This document shows positions 54,771 to 63,081 of a DNA stretch of 64,000 nt, piece after piece (the first letter of the stretch is position 1; every line of letters begins with the position of its first letter). The stretch spans positions 17,428 to 81,427 of the forward strand of contig WRNE01000005.1 in assembly GCA_009776725.1 (NCBI GenBank), given 5' to 3'. The stretch comes from Coriobacteriia bacterium (GTDB lineage: Bacteria; Actinomycetota; Coriobacteriia; Coriobacteriales; UBA8131). The position numbers and the translations under genes were made by a program. A model generated the notes under the pieces. It was not told the origin of the DNA and ran no database searches. It saw nothing but the letters and a program-made list of their open reading frames with translations.

Positions 54771-55372
54771 TAGAGAATGTTGATGCTGTCTGAAGGGGAT
54801 TCGTTTGGGTCTTTTATGACAACCGCTAAGAAGACGCATGGCTTTCCACCGATCGCAATCATCCCATGTCCACGGCTGGAGTCGTAGAACAGGGTATCGC
54901 CGGCGTCTAAGTCCTCGATATGGTCTTCGTAGGCAAAGCGCAGCTGCCCCGATATGATGTAGTCGATTTCCTGGCCTTTGTGGTACGAGAGGTGGATTGC
55001 CTGGCCCTGCTCTTCCTCAAGATAGGGGGCAGTGACAATAAAAGGCTCACAAAGCTTGTCCTTGAAGAAGGGGGCTTGGTGCAAGTACTCAAAACCCAGC
55101 CGCCGCTGGATGGAAAGGCCGTCGCCTGAGCGGGTCAGCTCATACCCGGTAAGCTTCGGTGCCTCGCCGGTGAGGATCTCGATGACATCGACCCCGAGGG
55201 CTAACGCGACCTTGTAGAGAAACGTAAAGCTTAGGTCAGCCTCTCCAGACTCTTGGGCGATATACTCTGCGACAGAGCGGCCGGTCAGGGCAGCCATGTC
55301 CTCAGGACTGATATCCAAGTCTTCCCGCAGGGACTTTATCCGGCTGGCTACTTCTTCTGGATCAGGCTGCAT
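54770..55372 (-). CDS. XRE-family regulator with cupin domain
   Basis: It is a transcription factor of 200 residues. The N-terminal helix-turn-helix (residues 8-65) reads EDMAALTGRSVAEYIAQESG. A cupin sensor domain lies at about 105-195 with HKGQEIDYIISGQL and DAGDTLFYDSSRGHGM. Such regulators control neighbouring acyl-CoA metabolism in many anaerobes. GGAGG lies 4 bases before ATG. It lies upstream of the acyl-CoA synthetase gene on the same strand and probably controls it and itself. Confidence 0.88.
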   Translation of the reverse strand: MQPDPEEVASRIKSLREDLDISPEDMAALTGRSVAEYIAQESGEADLSFTFLYKVALALGVDVIEILTGEAPKLTGYELTRSGDGLSIQRRLGFEYLHQAPFFKDKLCEPFIVTAPYLEEEQGQAIHLSYHKGQEIDYIISGQLRFAYEDHIEDLDAGDTLFYDSSRGHGMIAIGGKPCVFLAVVIKDPNESPSDSINIL

Positions 55373-55848
55373 GAGTCCTCCAATAGGTTTAACTGTTTAT
55401 CCCTTGAGCCTAAGACAATACCCTATCCTTAATCCAAGAGCAAGAAAAAAGTAATCGACGAAGCCGATAATTCGCCAAACAAGCTATTGAGACGCTGCCG
55501 GAACAAGGCAGCCATGCCCTTAGTCGAATGTATTCTTGGTAGCTGTCCTGCTACTCCCTGCCCTGCGCGAAAACCTGCATATGCCTAAGTGCGTCAATAG
55601 GCTTTGGAGCTGGTTTTTTACTCCTTGGCTCCAATAGCCTGACAAACGCCAAGCATTGTCTCACTCCATTGCACGATAGCATTATGAACGAGTCAGTTTG
55701 GTATCGATATCTGATAATGGTGAGTCCCTACATCCTGCTGCATTAATATGGCCAAACAGTGCGAAGTCCACACAGATCGGTTTGTGGCAAAAAAAGCTGC
55801 AGAACCTTGTTGTGGATTTATTTTACGTATAAACAGGCCTGTATCCTG
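55373..55848. other. Gene-free stretch with two hairpins
   Basis: No coding ORF is credible over these 476 bases. GCTGCC/GGCAGC (55494-55512) is a 6-bp stem with a 7-base loop. AGGCTTTGGAGC pairs with GCTCCAATAGCCT (55599-55640), 12 bp with one bulge around a T-rich loop. Part of the stretch must be the promoter of the XRE gene and of rnpB. A small RNA is possible; I do not recognise SRP, 6S or tmRNA. Confidence 0.4.
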
Positions 55849-55854
55849 TATACT
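55849..55854 (+). promoter_or_regulatory. Candidate -10 box of rnpB
   Basis: TATACT lies so that transcription would begin at about 55861, exactly the first base of the predicted RNase P RNA P1 helix. No good -35 is seen. Confidence 0.55.
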
Positions 55855-55860
55855 GCTGCT

Positions 55861-56255
55861 AGCAGTGGGACAGAGGGCTGCGCGTCGGTTGGTTTTTGTG
55901 TTTATGACGCATGACCGATGGCGTGAGGAAAGTCCGGACTCCACAGGGCAGGATGCCAGCTAACAGCTGGGCGGGGCGACCTGACGGACAGTGCCGCAGA
56001 AAAGAAGACTCCCCTGCAACGAAGTGGCCCTAAGCCCCTTTGCCTTGCAGGAGAAAAGCTGAAACGGTGTGGTAAGAGCGCACCAGCGTTGCAGTAATGC
56101 AGCGGCTTGGCAAACCCCATCCGGAGCAAGGGCAAATAGGAGCGCGCTTTAAGCCTGCCCGGTTAGCGCTCGGGTAGCTCGCTAGAAGACGGCGGTGACG
56201 TCGTTTCGAGATAAATGGCCCTCCACGACAGAATCCGGCTTACCGTCCCACTGCT
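55861..56255 (+). ncRNA. rnpB: RNase P RNA, class A
   Basis: This is the catalytic RNA that trims the 5' leader of tRNA precursors. The ends pair: AGCAGTGGGAC (55861-55871) with GTCCCACTGCT (56245-56255), helix P1. Conserved blocks are GAGGAAAGTCCGGACTCC, ACAGGGCAGGATGCC, ACAGTGCCGCAGAAA, GTAAGAGCGCACC, AGATAAATGGCC and ACAGAATCCGGCTTAC. The size of 395 bases and these motifs fit the ancestral (A) type, not the Bacillus (B) type. Confidence 0.95.
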
Positions 56256-56275
56256 GCTTTAGCGAAGTCCCTGGG

Positions 56276-57856
56276 CTACCGAAGGACCAGTGACCTTCCC
56301 GTGAACTCGTCAGGTACCGGCAATCCCATCAAATCGAGCAGGCTCGGCGCGATATCTGCCAAACAAGCGCCGTCTCGCTGGTCGATGCCGATGGTCTTAT
56401 CCCCAATTGCCACAAAAGGTACGGGCGAGGTCGAATGGGCCGTCCAGACATGCCCCTGTTCGTCAAGCATTTCTTCGGCGTTCCCGTGGTCGGCTGTGAC
56501 GATCGCCACCCCGGCTTTGGCTAGGATAGCGTCGATAAGCTGCTCCAAGCACCGGTCGACGGCTACGATCGCCGCCTCGGCTGCTGCTTGGATGCCGGTG
56601 TGCCCGACCATGTCCCCGTTGGCAAAATTGACGATGTAGACGTCGGCAGCCTCGGACTCGATGGCTTCGACGAGCGCCTCGGTGACCTCATAGACGCTCA
56701 TTTCGGGCTTTTGGTCATATGTTGCCACCTTCGGGCTGGGAACCAAGATGCGCTCTTCGCCTGGCTTTGCCTCTTCGATGCCGCCGTTGAAGAAAAAGGT
56801 GACATGGGCGTACTTCTCGGTCTCAGCGATATGCAACTGGCGAAGCCCCAATGTGGAGAAGTAGTCGGCCAAGACGTTGTCGATCGTTTCTTTGGGAAAT
56901 GCCACATGGGCCCCATATGCGGCAAAGCCTGTGTCGTACTCGGTCATACAGACGAATTGGATGTCCTTGAGCATCGGCCTGGAGAATTGCTCGAACCGGG
57001 GGTCGATAAAGGCCTGGGTCAGCTCGCGGGCCCGGTCCGGTCGAAAATTGAAGAAGACTACCGACTCCCCGTCAGCGATACCGTGCGTGTCACGGGCAAC
57101 GGGCACCATGAACTCGTCGAAAACATCGTCTTCATAGGATTGCCTGACGAGCTCGGAGGCCAAAGCCTCACTGTCGATGCGCACGTTTCCGGCGCTGGGC
57201 CTGGCCATCGAATCGTATGCCAGTTCGATCCGCTCCCAGCGGTTGTCGCGGTCCATACCGTAAAACCGCCCGCCGACCGATGCGATCTGCACGTCTGTCT
57301 TGGGGTAGTCGGTTTTAAGGCGTATCAGAAACGACTCTAGGCCGCGTACATAGTCAATACCGCTATCAGGCAAAACGTCACGGCCGTCAAGCATTATATG
57401 AAGGCTGATTTTAGTATTCCCAATCTCGGCAGCCATCGTCAGCAAGGCCTCCAAGTGGGTGTTCATGCTGTGCACTCCCCCATCGGAGAGCAGGCCGATG
57501 AAGTGCAGGCGCTTGTCGTTGGCCTTGTTTTCCAGCATAGCCTTACGCAAGTCAGGGTTACTGACAAGGCCACCCGACTCGATTGCCAAGTCGATACGGG
57601 TCAAGTCTTGGTTGACTACCCTGCCCGCCCCGATGTTTAAATGGCCGACTTCGGAGTTTCCCATCTGCCCGACAGGCAGGCCGACCGCCCGTCCGCTGGC
57701 CGCCAGCTCGCGGTAAGGCCATTGAGTGCCCGAGAAGAGCCCGTGCAGGAAGGGGGCGTCGGCTTGGGTGACGGCATTGCTGGGGCTAGGCGGTGCTATT
57801 CCTACCCCGTCGAGGATCACTAGCAGCGCAGGGGTTTTGCTTGGTAGGGTTGGCAT
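56276..57856 (-). CDS. gpmI: 2,3-bisphosphoglycerate-independent phosphoglycerate mutase
   Basis: It interconverts 3- and 2-phosphoglycerate with two Mn ions. ILDGVGIAP holds a metal ligand and MGNSEVGHLNIGAGR holds the catalytic Ser near residue 70. ADHGNAEEM and HTSPVPFV-like HSTSPVPFVAIG near the C terminus complete the metal site. It has 526 residues, a little longer than the usual 510. It is last in the gap-pgk-tpiA-gpmI block and is 9 bases from tpiA. Confidence 0.96.
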   Translation of the reverse strand: MPTLPSKTPALLVILDGVGIAPPSPSNAVTQADAPFLHGLFSGTQWPYRELAASGRAVGLPVGQMGNSEVGHLNIGAGRVVNQDLTRIDLAIESGGLVSNPDLRKAMLENKANDKRLHFIGLLSDGGVHSMNTHLEALLTMAAEIGNTKISLHIMLDGRDVLPDSGIDYVRGLESFLIRLKTDYPKTDVQIASVGGRFYGMDRDNRWERIELAYDSMARPSAGNVRIDSEALASELVRQSYEDDVFDEFMVPVARDTHGIADGESVVFFNFRPDRARELTQAFIDPRFEQFSRPMLKDIQFVCMTEYDTGFAAYGAHVAFPKETIDNVLADYFSTLGLRQLHIAETEKYAHVTFFFNGGIEEAKPGEERILVPSPKVATYDQKPEMSVYEVTEALVEAIESEAADVYIVNFANGDMVGHTGIQAAAEAAIVAVDRCLEQLIDAILAKAGVAIVTADHGNAEEMLDEQGHVWTAHSTSPVPFVAIGDKTIGIDQRDGACLADIAPSLLDLMGLPVPDEFTGRSLVLR

Positions 57857-57865
57857 GGTCTTATC

Positions 57866-58684
57866 CTATTGATGAATGTATTGAAGGTGCTTTAAGTAAT
57901 ATGTGGCAACCAGCTCGCTGAACTCGCCAGCGTCGAGCGAGGCCCCACCGACCAGACAACCGTCTATGTCGTCTAGCAGGGCAAACTCGCCAGCATTGCT
58001 CGCATTGACCGAGCCGCCGTAAAGGATGCGGCTGGTTTGGCCTGCCGGCTCCCCGAGCAATGAGGCTAGCTCCCCGCGAATAGCATGGGCCATTTCCTGG
58101 GCTGTCTCAGCAGAGGCTGTCAAGCCGGTGCCGATCGACCAGATCGGCTCATAGGCGATCACCAAACCGGCCAACGCCCAGTCCGAACCAGACAGTGCGA
58201 CCTGGCTGACAGTGTCCTTCAGCTGCCTTAGCACAAACTCAATGGCCAGGTCGGGCCCACTCTCCCGGACCTCCAGGCTCTCGCCTAGGCAGAGGACCGG
58301 GCTTATCCCCATGTTTATCAAAGCCTCTAGCTTCGTCGCCACGTCATCGTCCGACTCGTTGAAATAACGGCGGCGCTCGGAGTGCCCGATGATGCAAAAA
58401 TCGACCTCGTTGTCAGCGAGCATGCGGGCGTTGACTGCTCCCGTGAACGCGCCGTCATCGGCTGGGTAGACGTCTTGGGCACCGAGGAGCAGGGCCGACC
58501 TCTTCTCGCGCAGGATGTCGCTGAGGCTGGCCAGACTGACAAAGGTCGGGCAAAGCACGACGTCGATGTCATAGAGGTATGACTGGTTGATCTGGTTGAT
58601 TATTTCGTTTGCCAGCTGTTTTGACTCGCTGACAGTCTTGTTCATTTTCCAATTAGCCACAATAAGCGGCATTCGCTCGTCCAT
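57866..58684 (-). CDS. tpiA: Triosephosphate isomerase
   Basis: It interconverts dihydroxyacetone phosphate and glyceraldehyde 3-phosphate. The TIM barrel has the catalytic Lys in ANWKMNKT, His in IIGHSERRRYF and Glu in AYEPIWSIGTG; YGGSV binds phosphate. ATG 58684 is chosen, since the extra 13 residues of the longer frame precede the conserved start. It has 272 residues. It lies between pgk and gpmI. Confidence 0.96.
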   Translation of the reverse strand: MDERMPLIVANWKMNKTVSESKQLANEIINQINQSYLYDIDVVLCPTFVSLASLSDILREKRSALLLGAQDVYPADDGAFTGAVNARMLADNEVDFCIIGHSERRRYFNESDDDVATKLEALINMGISPVLCLGESLEVRESGPDLAIEFVLRQLKDTVSQVALSGSDWALAGLVIAYEPIWSIGTGLTASAETAQEMAHAIRGELASLLGEPAGQTSRILYGGSVNASNAGEFALLDDIDGCLVGGASLDAGEFSELVATYYLKHLQYIHQ

Positions 58685-58780
58685 GCTCTCTCCACGTTTT
58701 AAAAAACCTAAAGCCTTATACACCTTGCCTGCCTGACCTGCAAGATGTGATTGTATTGGTGCTAAAAGTGCATGCCTTGT

Positions 58781-59956
58781 TTACTGCAAAACAGCTATCC
58801 CGGGCAAGTCCTTGCCTTCGAGCAGCTCTAACAAGGCCCCACCGCCAGTAGAGACGAAGGACACCAGGTCGTTGTACCCGAACTTGCTGACAGCAGCAAT
58901 GGTGTCGCCGCCACCGATGATAGTCGTCGCTTTCTGGTTCATGGCGACAGCCGTGGCGACTTTTCGGGTCCCTTGAACAAAGGGAGCCAGCTCGTAGACG
59001 CCCATCGGGCCGTTCCAAAGCACTGTCCTGGCCTCGTTGATATACTCGCAGTAAGCATCGGACGTCTGGGGGCCGATGTCTAAGCCCATCTCGTCGTCGC
59101 GGATATTGTCGACGGTACAGGTGGTAGTCAGCGAGAACTCCGATATCTCCTTGGCGGTGATCACGTCAGTCGGCAGCATCAGCCGGACGTTCTTCGACTC
59201 GGCTTTGGCAATCGCCTCGCCTGCCCATTCAATCCAATCGGGCTCGACGAGTGAGCCGCCGACCGAATAGCCAAGGGCAGCCAGGAACGTAAAGCACATA
59301 GCCCCACCGATGATCAGCCCGTCGACAACATCAAACAGCGAGTCTATGACCTCGATCTTATCGGATACCTTCGACCCGCCGAGAATCGCCACAAAAGGAC
59401 GGTCAGGCCGTGTTGTCATCCGGTGGATGGTCTCTATCTCACGGTATAGGAGAAAACCGGCAAAACTGGGCAGGAACTGCGTTACCCCGACAATTGACGC
59501 ATGCGCCCGGTGCGAGGCGGCAAAGGCGTCATTGACATAGATGTCGGCAAGAGAGGCTAAGGCCCAGGCAAACTCGGTGTCGTTTTCTTGCTCACGGGCA
59601 TCAAAGCGCAAGTTCTCGAGCATTAAGACCTCGCCCGGCTGAAGCTCCTCGCAGTCAGCCGACGTCTGCATGCCTAGCACGTCATGCGTTACTTTTACAG
59701 GAATCTTTAAAAGGCTTGAAAGGGCTTCGGCTATCGGTGCCAGTGTGAACTCCCTTTCATACCCTTGCCCCTTGGGCCTACCTTGGTGTGACGCTATGAT
59801 CACACGCGCTTGATTGTCAAGCAGGTAGCGAATGGTCGGTAGTACGGATCGGATCCTGGTGTCGTCTACAACTACCCCGTCTTCGACAGGGACGTTGAAG
59901 TCGACTCGGAGCAAAACCCTGCTACCTGGTAAGTTAGCCTCATTGACTAGCTTCAT
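58781..59956 (-). CDS. pgk: Phosphoglycerate kinase
   Basis: This ATP-forming glycolytic kinase has the N-terminal signature RVLLRVDFNVPVEDG, then ASHQGRPKG. The hinge and nucleotide-binding part has GPMGVYE and IIGGGDTIAAV. Its 391 residues are usual. GGAGGAAGGG lies before ATG. It follows gap on the same strand. Confidence 0.97.
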   Translation of the reverse strand: MKLVNEANLPGSRVLLRVDFNVPVEDGVVVDDTRIRSVLPTIRYLLDNQARVIIASHQGRPKGQGYEREFTLAPIAEALSSLLKIPVKVTHDVLGMQTSADCEELQPGEVLMLENLRFDAREQENDTEFAWALASLADIYVNDAFAASHRAHASIVGVTQFLPSFAGFLLYREIETIHRMTTRPDRPFVAILGGSKVSDKIEVIDSLFDVVDGLIIGGAMCFTFLAALGYSVGGSLVEPDWIEWAGEAIAKAESKNVRLMLPTDVITAKEISEFSLTTTCTVDNIRDDEMGLDIGPQTSDAYCEYINEARTVLWNGPMGVYELAPFVQGTRKVATAVAMNQKATTIIGGGDTIAAVSKFGYNDLVSFVSTGGGALLELLEGKDLPGIAVLQ

Positions 59957-60017
59957 ACCCTTCCTCCTTCAGTTGGATTAAGCACTAACGCCAAACCAGG
60001 CCTTAATGCTTATATTA

Positions 60018-61025
60018 TTAAGCTGTCATCATATAACTTGCTAGATCCATTACACGATGAGCATATGCTTTCTCGTTGTCATACCAAGCCACGCACTTCA
60101 CCAGCGAGTTGCTATCGCCTAGGACCATAGTCAAGTTGGCATCAAAGACGCACGAATGAAGGTTGCCGATAACATCCACAGATACTATCGGGTCCTCGCA
60201 ATACTCGATAATGCCTGCCATCGCCCCTTCGGCAGCCCTACGTATCGCAGCGTTGACTTCTTCGACCGAAACGTCCTTGCCCAGTTCGACAGTCAGGTCG
60301 ATCATCGATGCGTCTGGCGTTGGGACGCGTGTGGCAAAGCCGTCGAGCTTGCCTTCAAGTTCCGGCAAGACTAATGATAGCGATGAAGCAGCACCAGTGG
60401 TTGTGGGAATCAGTGACAGTGCAGCTGCGCGGGCCCGGCGTAAGTCGTTGTGGGTCCCGTCTAGGATGTTTTGGTCGCTGGTGTAGGCATGAATGGTATT
60501 CATATAGCCACGCACAATGCCAAACTCGTCTTGCAGCACCTTTGCCAATGGGGCTAGGCAGTTCGTCGTACAGGACGAGTTGGAGACGATGTGGTGCAGC
60601 TCTGGAATATATGTTTTCTCGTTGACGCCCATTATCAAAGTAGCATCGATGTCTTTTCCTGGAGCTGTGAGTATCACCTTTTTAGCCCCTGAGACGATAT
60701 GCCCGCCAGCCGATGTGCCATCGTTTAACTTCCCGCTTGCCTCGACTACGATGTCGACCCCAAGCTCGCCCCAATTGAGCTGGGAGACGTCACGGGAGTA
60801 AAGTCCTTTGACGAAGGTGCCGTCCAAGACAACCCCGTCGTCACGCTTTTCGACCGTCTGGTACATCCGCCCGTGCACAGAGTCGTATTTCAGCAAATGT
60901 GCGATAGCGTCGATCTTAGTCAAGTCGTTGATTGCTATTACCTCGAATTCAGGATTGTTCATCATAGCATGTAAGGTAAGCCTGCCAATACGTCCAAGCC
61001 CGCTTACTCCTGCCTTTATGGCCAT
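60018..61025 (-). CDS. gap: Glyceraldehyde-3-phosphate dehydrogenase, type I
   Basis: It oxidises glyceraldehyde 3-phosphate to 1,3-bisphosphoglycerate with NAD. The nucleotide-binding start is GVSGLGRIGRL (most relatives have GINGFGRIGR). The active Cys is in SNSSCTTNCLAPL, with phosphate-binding TTTGAA. The C terminus has WYDNEKAYAHRV. It has 335 residues. AAAGGAG lies before ATG; a TATAAA at 61055-61060 (- strand) may be its -10. It heads the glycolytic block. Confidence 0.97.
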   Translation of the reverse strand: MAIKAGVSGLGRIGRLTLHAMMNNPEFEVIAINDLTKIDAIAHLLKYDSVHGRMYQTVEKRDDGVVLDGTFVKGLYSRDVSQLNWGELGVDIVVEASGKLNDGTSAGGHIVSGAKKVILTAPGKDIDATLIMGVNEKTYIPELHHIVSNSSCTTNCLAPLAKVLQDEFGIVRGYMNTIHAYTSDQNILDGTHNDLRRARAAALSLIPTTTGAASSLSLVLPELEGKLDGFATRVPTPDASMIDLTVELGKDVSVEEVNAAIRRAAEGAMAGIIEYCEDPIVSVDVIGNLHSCVFDANLTMVLGDSNSLVKCVAWYDNEKAYAHRVMDLASYMMTA

Positions 61026-61094
61026 ATAGAGCTCCTTTCTAATACATCTTTCCTTTTATATGGACACTCACGTTCTTCTCCACACCATCAAACT

Positions 61095-61120
61095 AAAAAA
61101 GCATTGGACGATCCAAATGC
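61095..61120 (-). terminator. Terminator of the rapZ-yvcK-whiA operon
   Basis: On the - strand GCATT-T-GGA and TCC-AATGC pair (8 bp, one bulge, loop TCG), followed directly by TTTTTT. It lies 24 bases after the whiA stop and separates it from gap. Confidence 0.8.
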
Positions 61121-61143
61121 CTGAGAATTCCTATTATTGAAAA

Positions 61144-62103
61144 TCAGTAGCCCTCGACCTTGACTAGGTCGTCGTTGTTGCTTTCCTGCAGGTCGCGGGC
61201 GATGGCCTCGATCCGCCGGACCCTGTGGTACACAGCCGACTTTGACAGGGGCGGCAAGGCCAGCTCGCCGAGCTCGCGCAAGGAGACCTCAGGGTGCGTG
61301 AGCCTCAGTTCGGCCAGCTGCCTTAGGGCCTTGGGCAACGAGTCCAGGCCCTTGGTCTCGGCCAGGTAGCGGATCGTCTTGATCTGCTCCAACGAGGCAT
61401 CGATGGACTTGGCCTGGTTCGCTATCTCGGCGTTCAAGCGGCGGTTGATGTCGTTGCGCAGCGACTTTGTGACCAGCACGTTCTCCATCGAGAGCCGGCT
61501 AGCATGGGCCCCCACCAAGGTCAGGAAGTCGGTTATCGCCTCCGACCCCTTCAAGTAAGCCAGCCAGGCGTTCCGGCGGCTGAGCGAGCGGGCAGGGATG
61601 TTCAAAGAGAGCATCAGGGCGACCAGCCCGTTGGCCAGGGCCTGGCTCGGGCAGTTCAACTCGAAATGGAAGTCGCCCTGGGGGTTCGAGATGAAGCCGC
61701 CTCCCAGGAAGGCCCCCCTTAGGAAGGCCGCTATGTTCTCGGGTCGGTCGACAAGGTTCGGGTCGATGCCCAGCTCGACCCCTTGGGAGCTGATGACCCC
61801 TAGGTCCAACAAGGCCTCCACCAGGCCGATTTGGGCAGGTACTGTGATCTGGTAGTTGAAAGTCTTGTGCAGCTGGCTTTTACGGGTCCCGATCTCGGTC
61901 TTCAAATGGTAGGTTGCATGCAGCAGGCGTACCATGGTACGTGCCACGGCGGCTGTCTCGGTGGTCAGCTCAAGGCGGTAGGAGCCCGAAATACGGCCTT
62001 GGATAAGCACCAAGGCGGCCAGCTCGGCCTTGCTAGCCGCTGGCTGCTCGGGGATGATCCGGCTCAGCTCGTCTTTCACTTCAGCGGTAAACGACACTGT
62101 CAC
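61144..62103 (-). CDS. whiA: WhiA, DNA-binding cell-division/sporulation factor
   Basis: WhiA has a LAGLIDADG-like N-terminal part and a C-terminal helix-turn-helix. It affects cell division and, in actinobacteria, sporulation. The family features are SFTAEVKDELSR at the start, RGAFLGGGFISNPQGDFHFE in the middle and LRELGELALPPLSKSAVYHR at the end. Its 319 residues are usual. It has a GTG start with AGGAAG upstream, directly after the yvcK stop. Confidence 0.95.
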   Translation of the reverse strand: MTVSFTAEVKDELSRIIPEQPAASKAELAALVLIQGRISGSYRLELTTETAAVARTMVRLLHATYHLKTEIGTRKSQLHKTFNYQITVPAQIGLVEALLDLGVISSQGVELGIDPNLVDRPENIAAFLRGAFLGGGFISNPQGDFHFELNCPSQALANGLVALMLSLNIPARSLSRRNAWLAYLKGSEAITDFLTLVGAHASRLSMENVLVTKSLRNDINRRLNAEIANQAKSIDASLEQIKTIRYLAETKGLDSLPKALRQLAELRLTHPEVSLRELGELALPPLSKSAVYHRVRRIEAIARDLQESNNDDLVKVEGY

Positions 62104-63081
62104 TCACTTCCTTTGGCCCGTTGCGGGCCGTGCCTGTTTGGCTGCAATCTCTGAGAACAGCTCGGCCAAGGCCGGGACGCTGTGCCAGGTGGGCCGTATC
62201 GGGTCGACTAGGGACCGCACTATCAAGCCCAGTCCCATGGACTTTATCTCTTCTTGGTCCGGCCCGCTGATCGCCACGCGTTTCACGAACTGCCAATAAT
62301 CGGGCAAGGGCTCGGGCTCATGGACGACCACTATGTCCAAAATACCCTCCATGCCATGCCTCAGCAGTGCCTTGGTGTGCTCAAGGGCAGTCATCCCGCC
62401 AGTCTCGCCCTGCATGTCGGCAAGCGAGCACAGGAAGACCTTGACCGCCCGGCTGTCCTCGATCGCCTCGCACACCCCGGGGACCAGCAGGTTGGGGATG
62501 ATCGACGTGAACAGCGAGCCTGGCCCGAGCACTATCAGGTCCGCCTCCGATATCGCCTCCAAGGCCGGCTGGTAGGCCTCCGGCCGGCTAGGGCGCAGCG
62601 CCACGGAGTGAAGGGCGCTTTGCGACTTGGTCAAGACCGCCTGCCCGAAGAGCCTCTCCCCGTCGACCGTCTGCCCGTACAGCTCGATGCTTTCTAAAGT
62701 AGAGGGATAAACCCGCCCCTTGGCCTGCAGCAGCCCCTCGCAGAGCTCGATAGCCTTGGGCAGCGAGCCGGAGACGTCGAGCAGGGTCGTCAGGATGAGG
62801 TTGCCCAAGGGGTGGCCGTTGACATAGTCGAGCCGCTTCACGAAGGCCTGCACCCAATACGAGTCGGGGTCGCTGGCCATCGAGACCAGGCACTTGCGGA
62901 TGTCGCCGGGAGGGATGATGCCGAGCTGCTCGCGCAGCAGGCCGGTCGACCCCCCGTCGTCGGCCATAGCCACGACGGCCGAGACCTGGTAGCCCAGGCT
63001 GAGCAGAGCCCGGACGCTGACGGGGGCGCCTGTGCCGCCGCCGATCACCACGGACCGCACAGTGCCGGCGCTCTTATCCAT
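62104..63081 (-). CDS. yvcK: YvcK/CofD-like gluconeogenesis and cell-shape factor
   Basis: YvcK binds UDP-sugars and is needed for cell shape and growth on gluconeogenic carbon in Bacillus. The CofD-like Rossmann fold has VIGGGTGAPV, MADDGGSTG, GHPLGNLIL and LGPGSLFTSIIPNLLV. Its 325 residues are normal. Its start overlaps the end of rapZ by 8 bases, and the whiA start abuts its stop. Confidence 0.95.
   Translation of the reverse strand: MDKSAGTVRSVVIGGGTGAPVSVRALLSLGYQVSAVVAMADDGGSTGLLREQLGIIPPGDIRKCLVSMASDPDSYWVQAFVKRLDYVNGHPLGNLILTTLLDVSGSLPKAIELCEGLLQAKGRVYPSTLESIELYGQTVDGERLFGQAVLTKSQSALHSVALRPSRPEAYQPALEAISEADLIVLGPGSLFTSIIPNLLVPGVCEAIEDSRAVKVFLCSLADMQGETGGMTALEHTKALLRHGMEGILDIVVVHEPEPLPDYWQFVKRVAISGPDQEEIKSMGLGLIVRSLVDPIRPTWHSVPALAELFSEIAAKQARPATGQRK

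Noticed and set aside
55485..55520. Segment resembling the SRP RNA apical loop (CCGGAA followed by GGCAGCC)
   Set aside because: It folds as a plain 6-bp hairpin and the other conserved SRP positions are missing.
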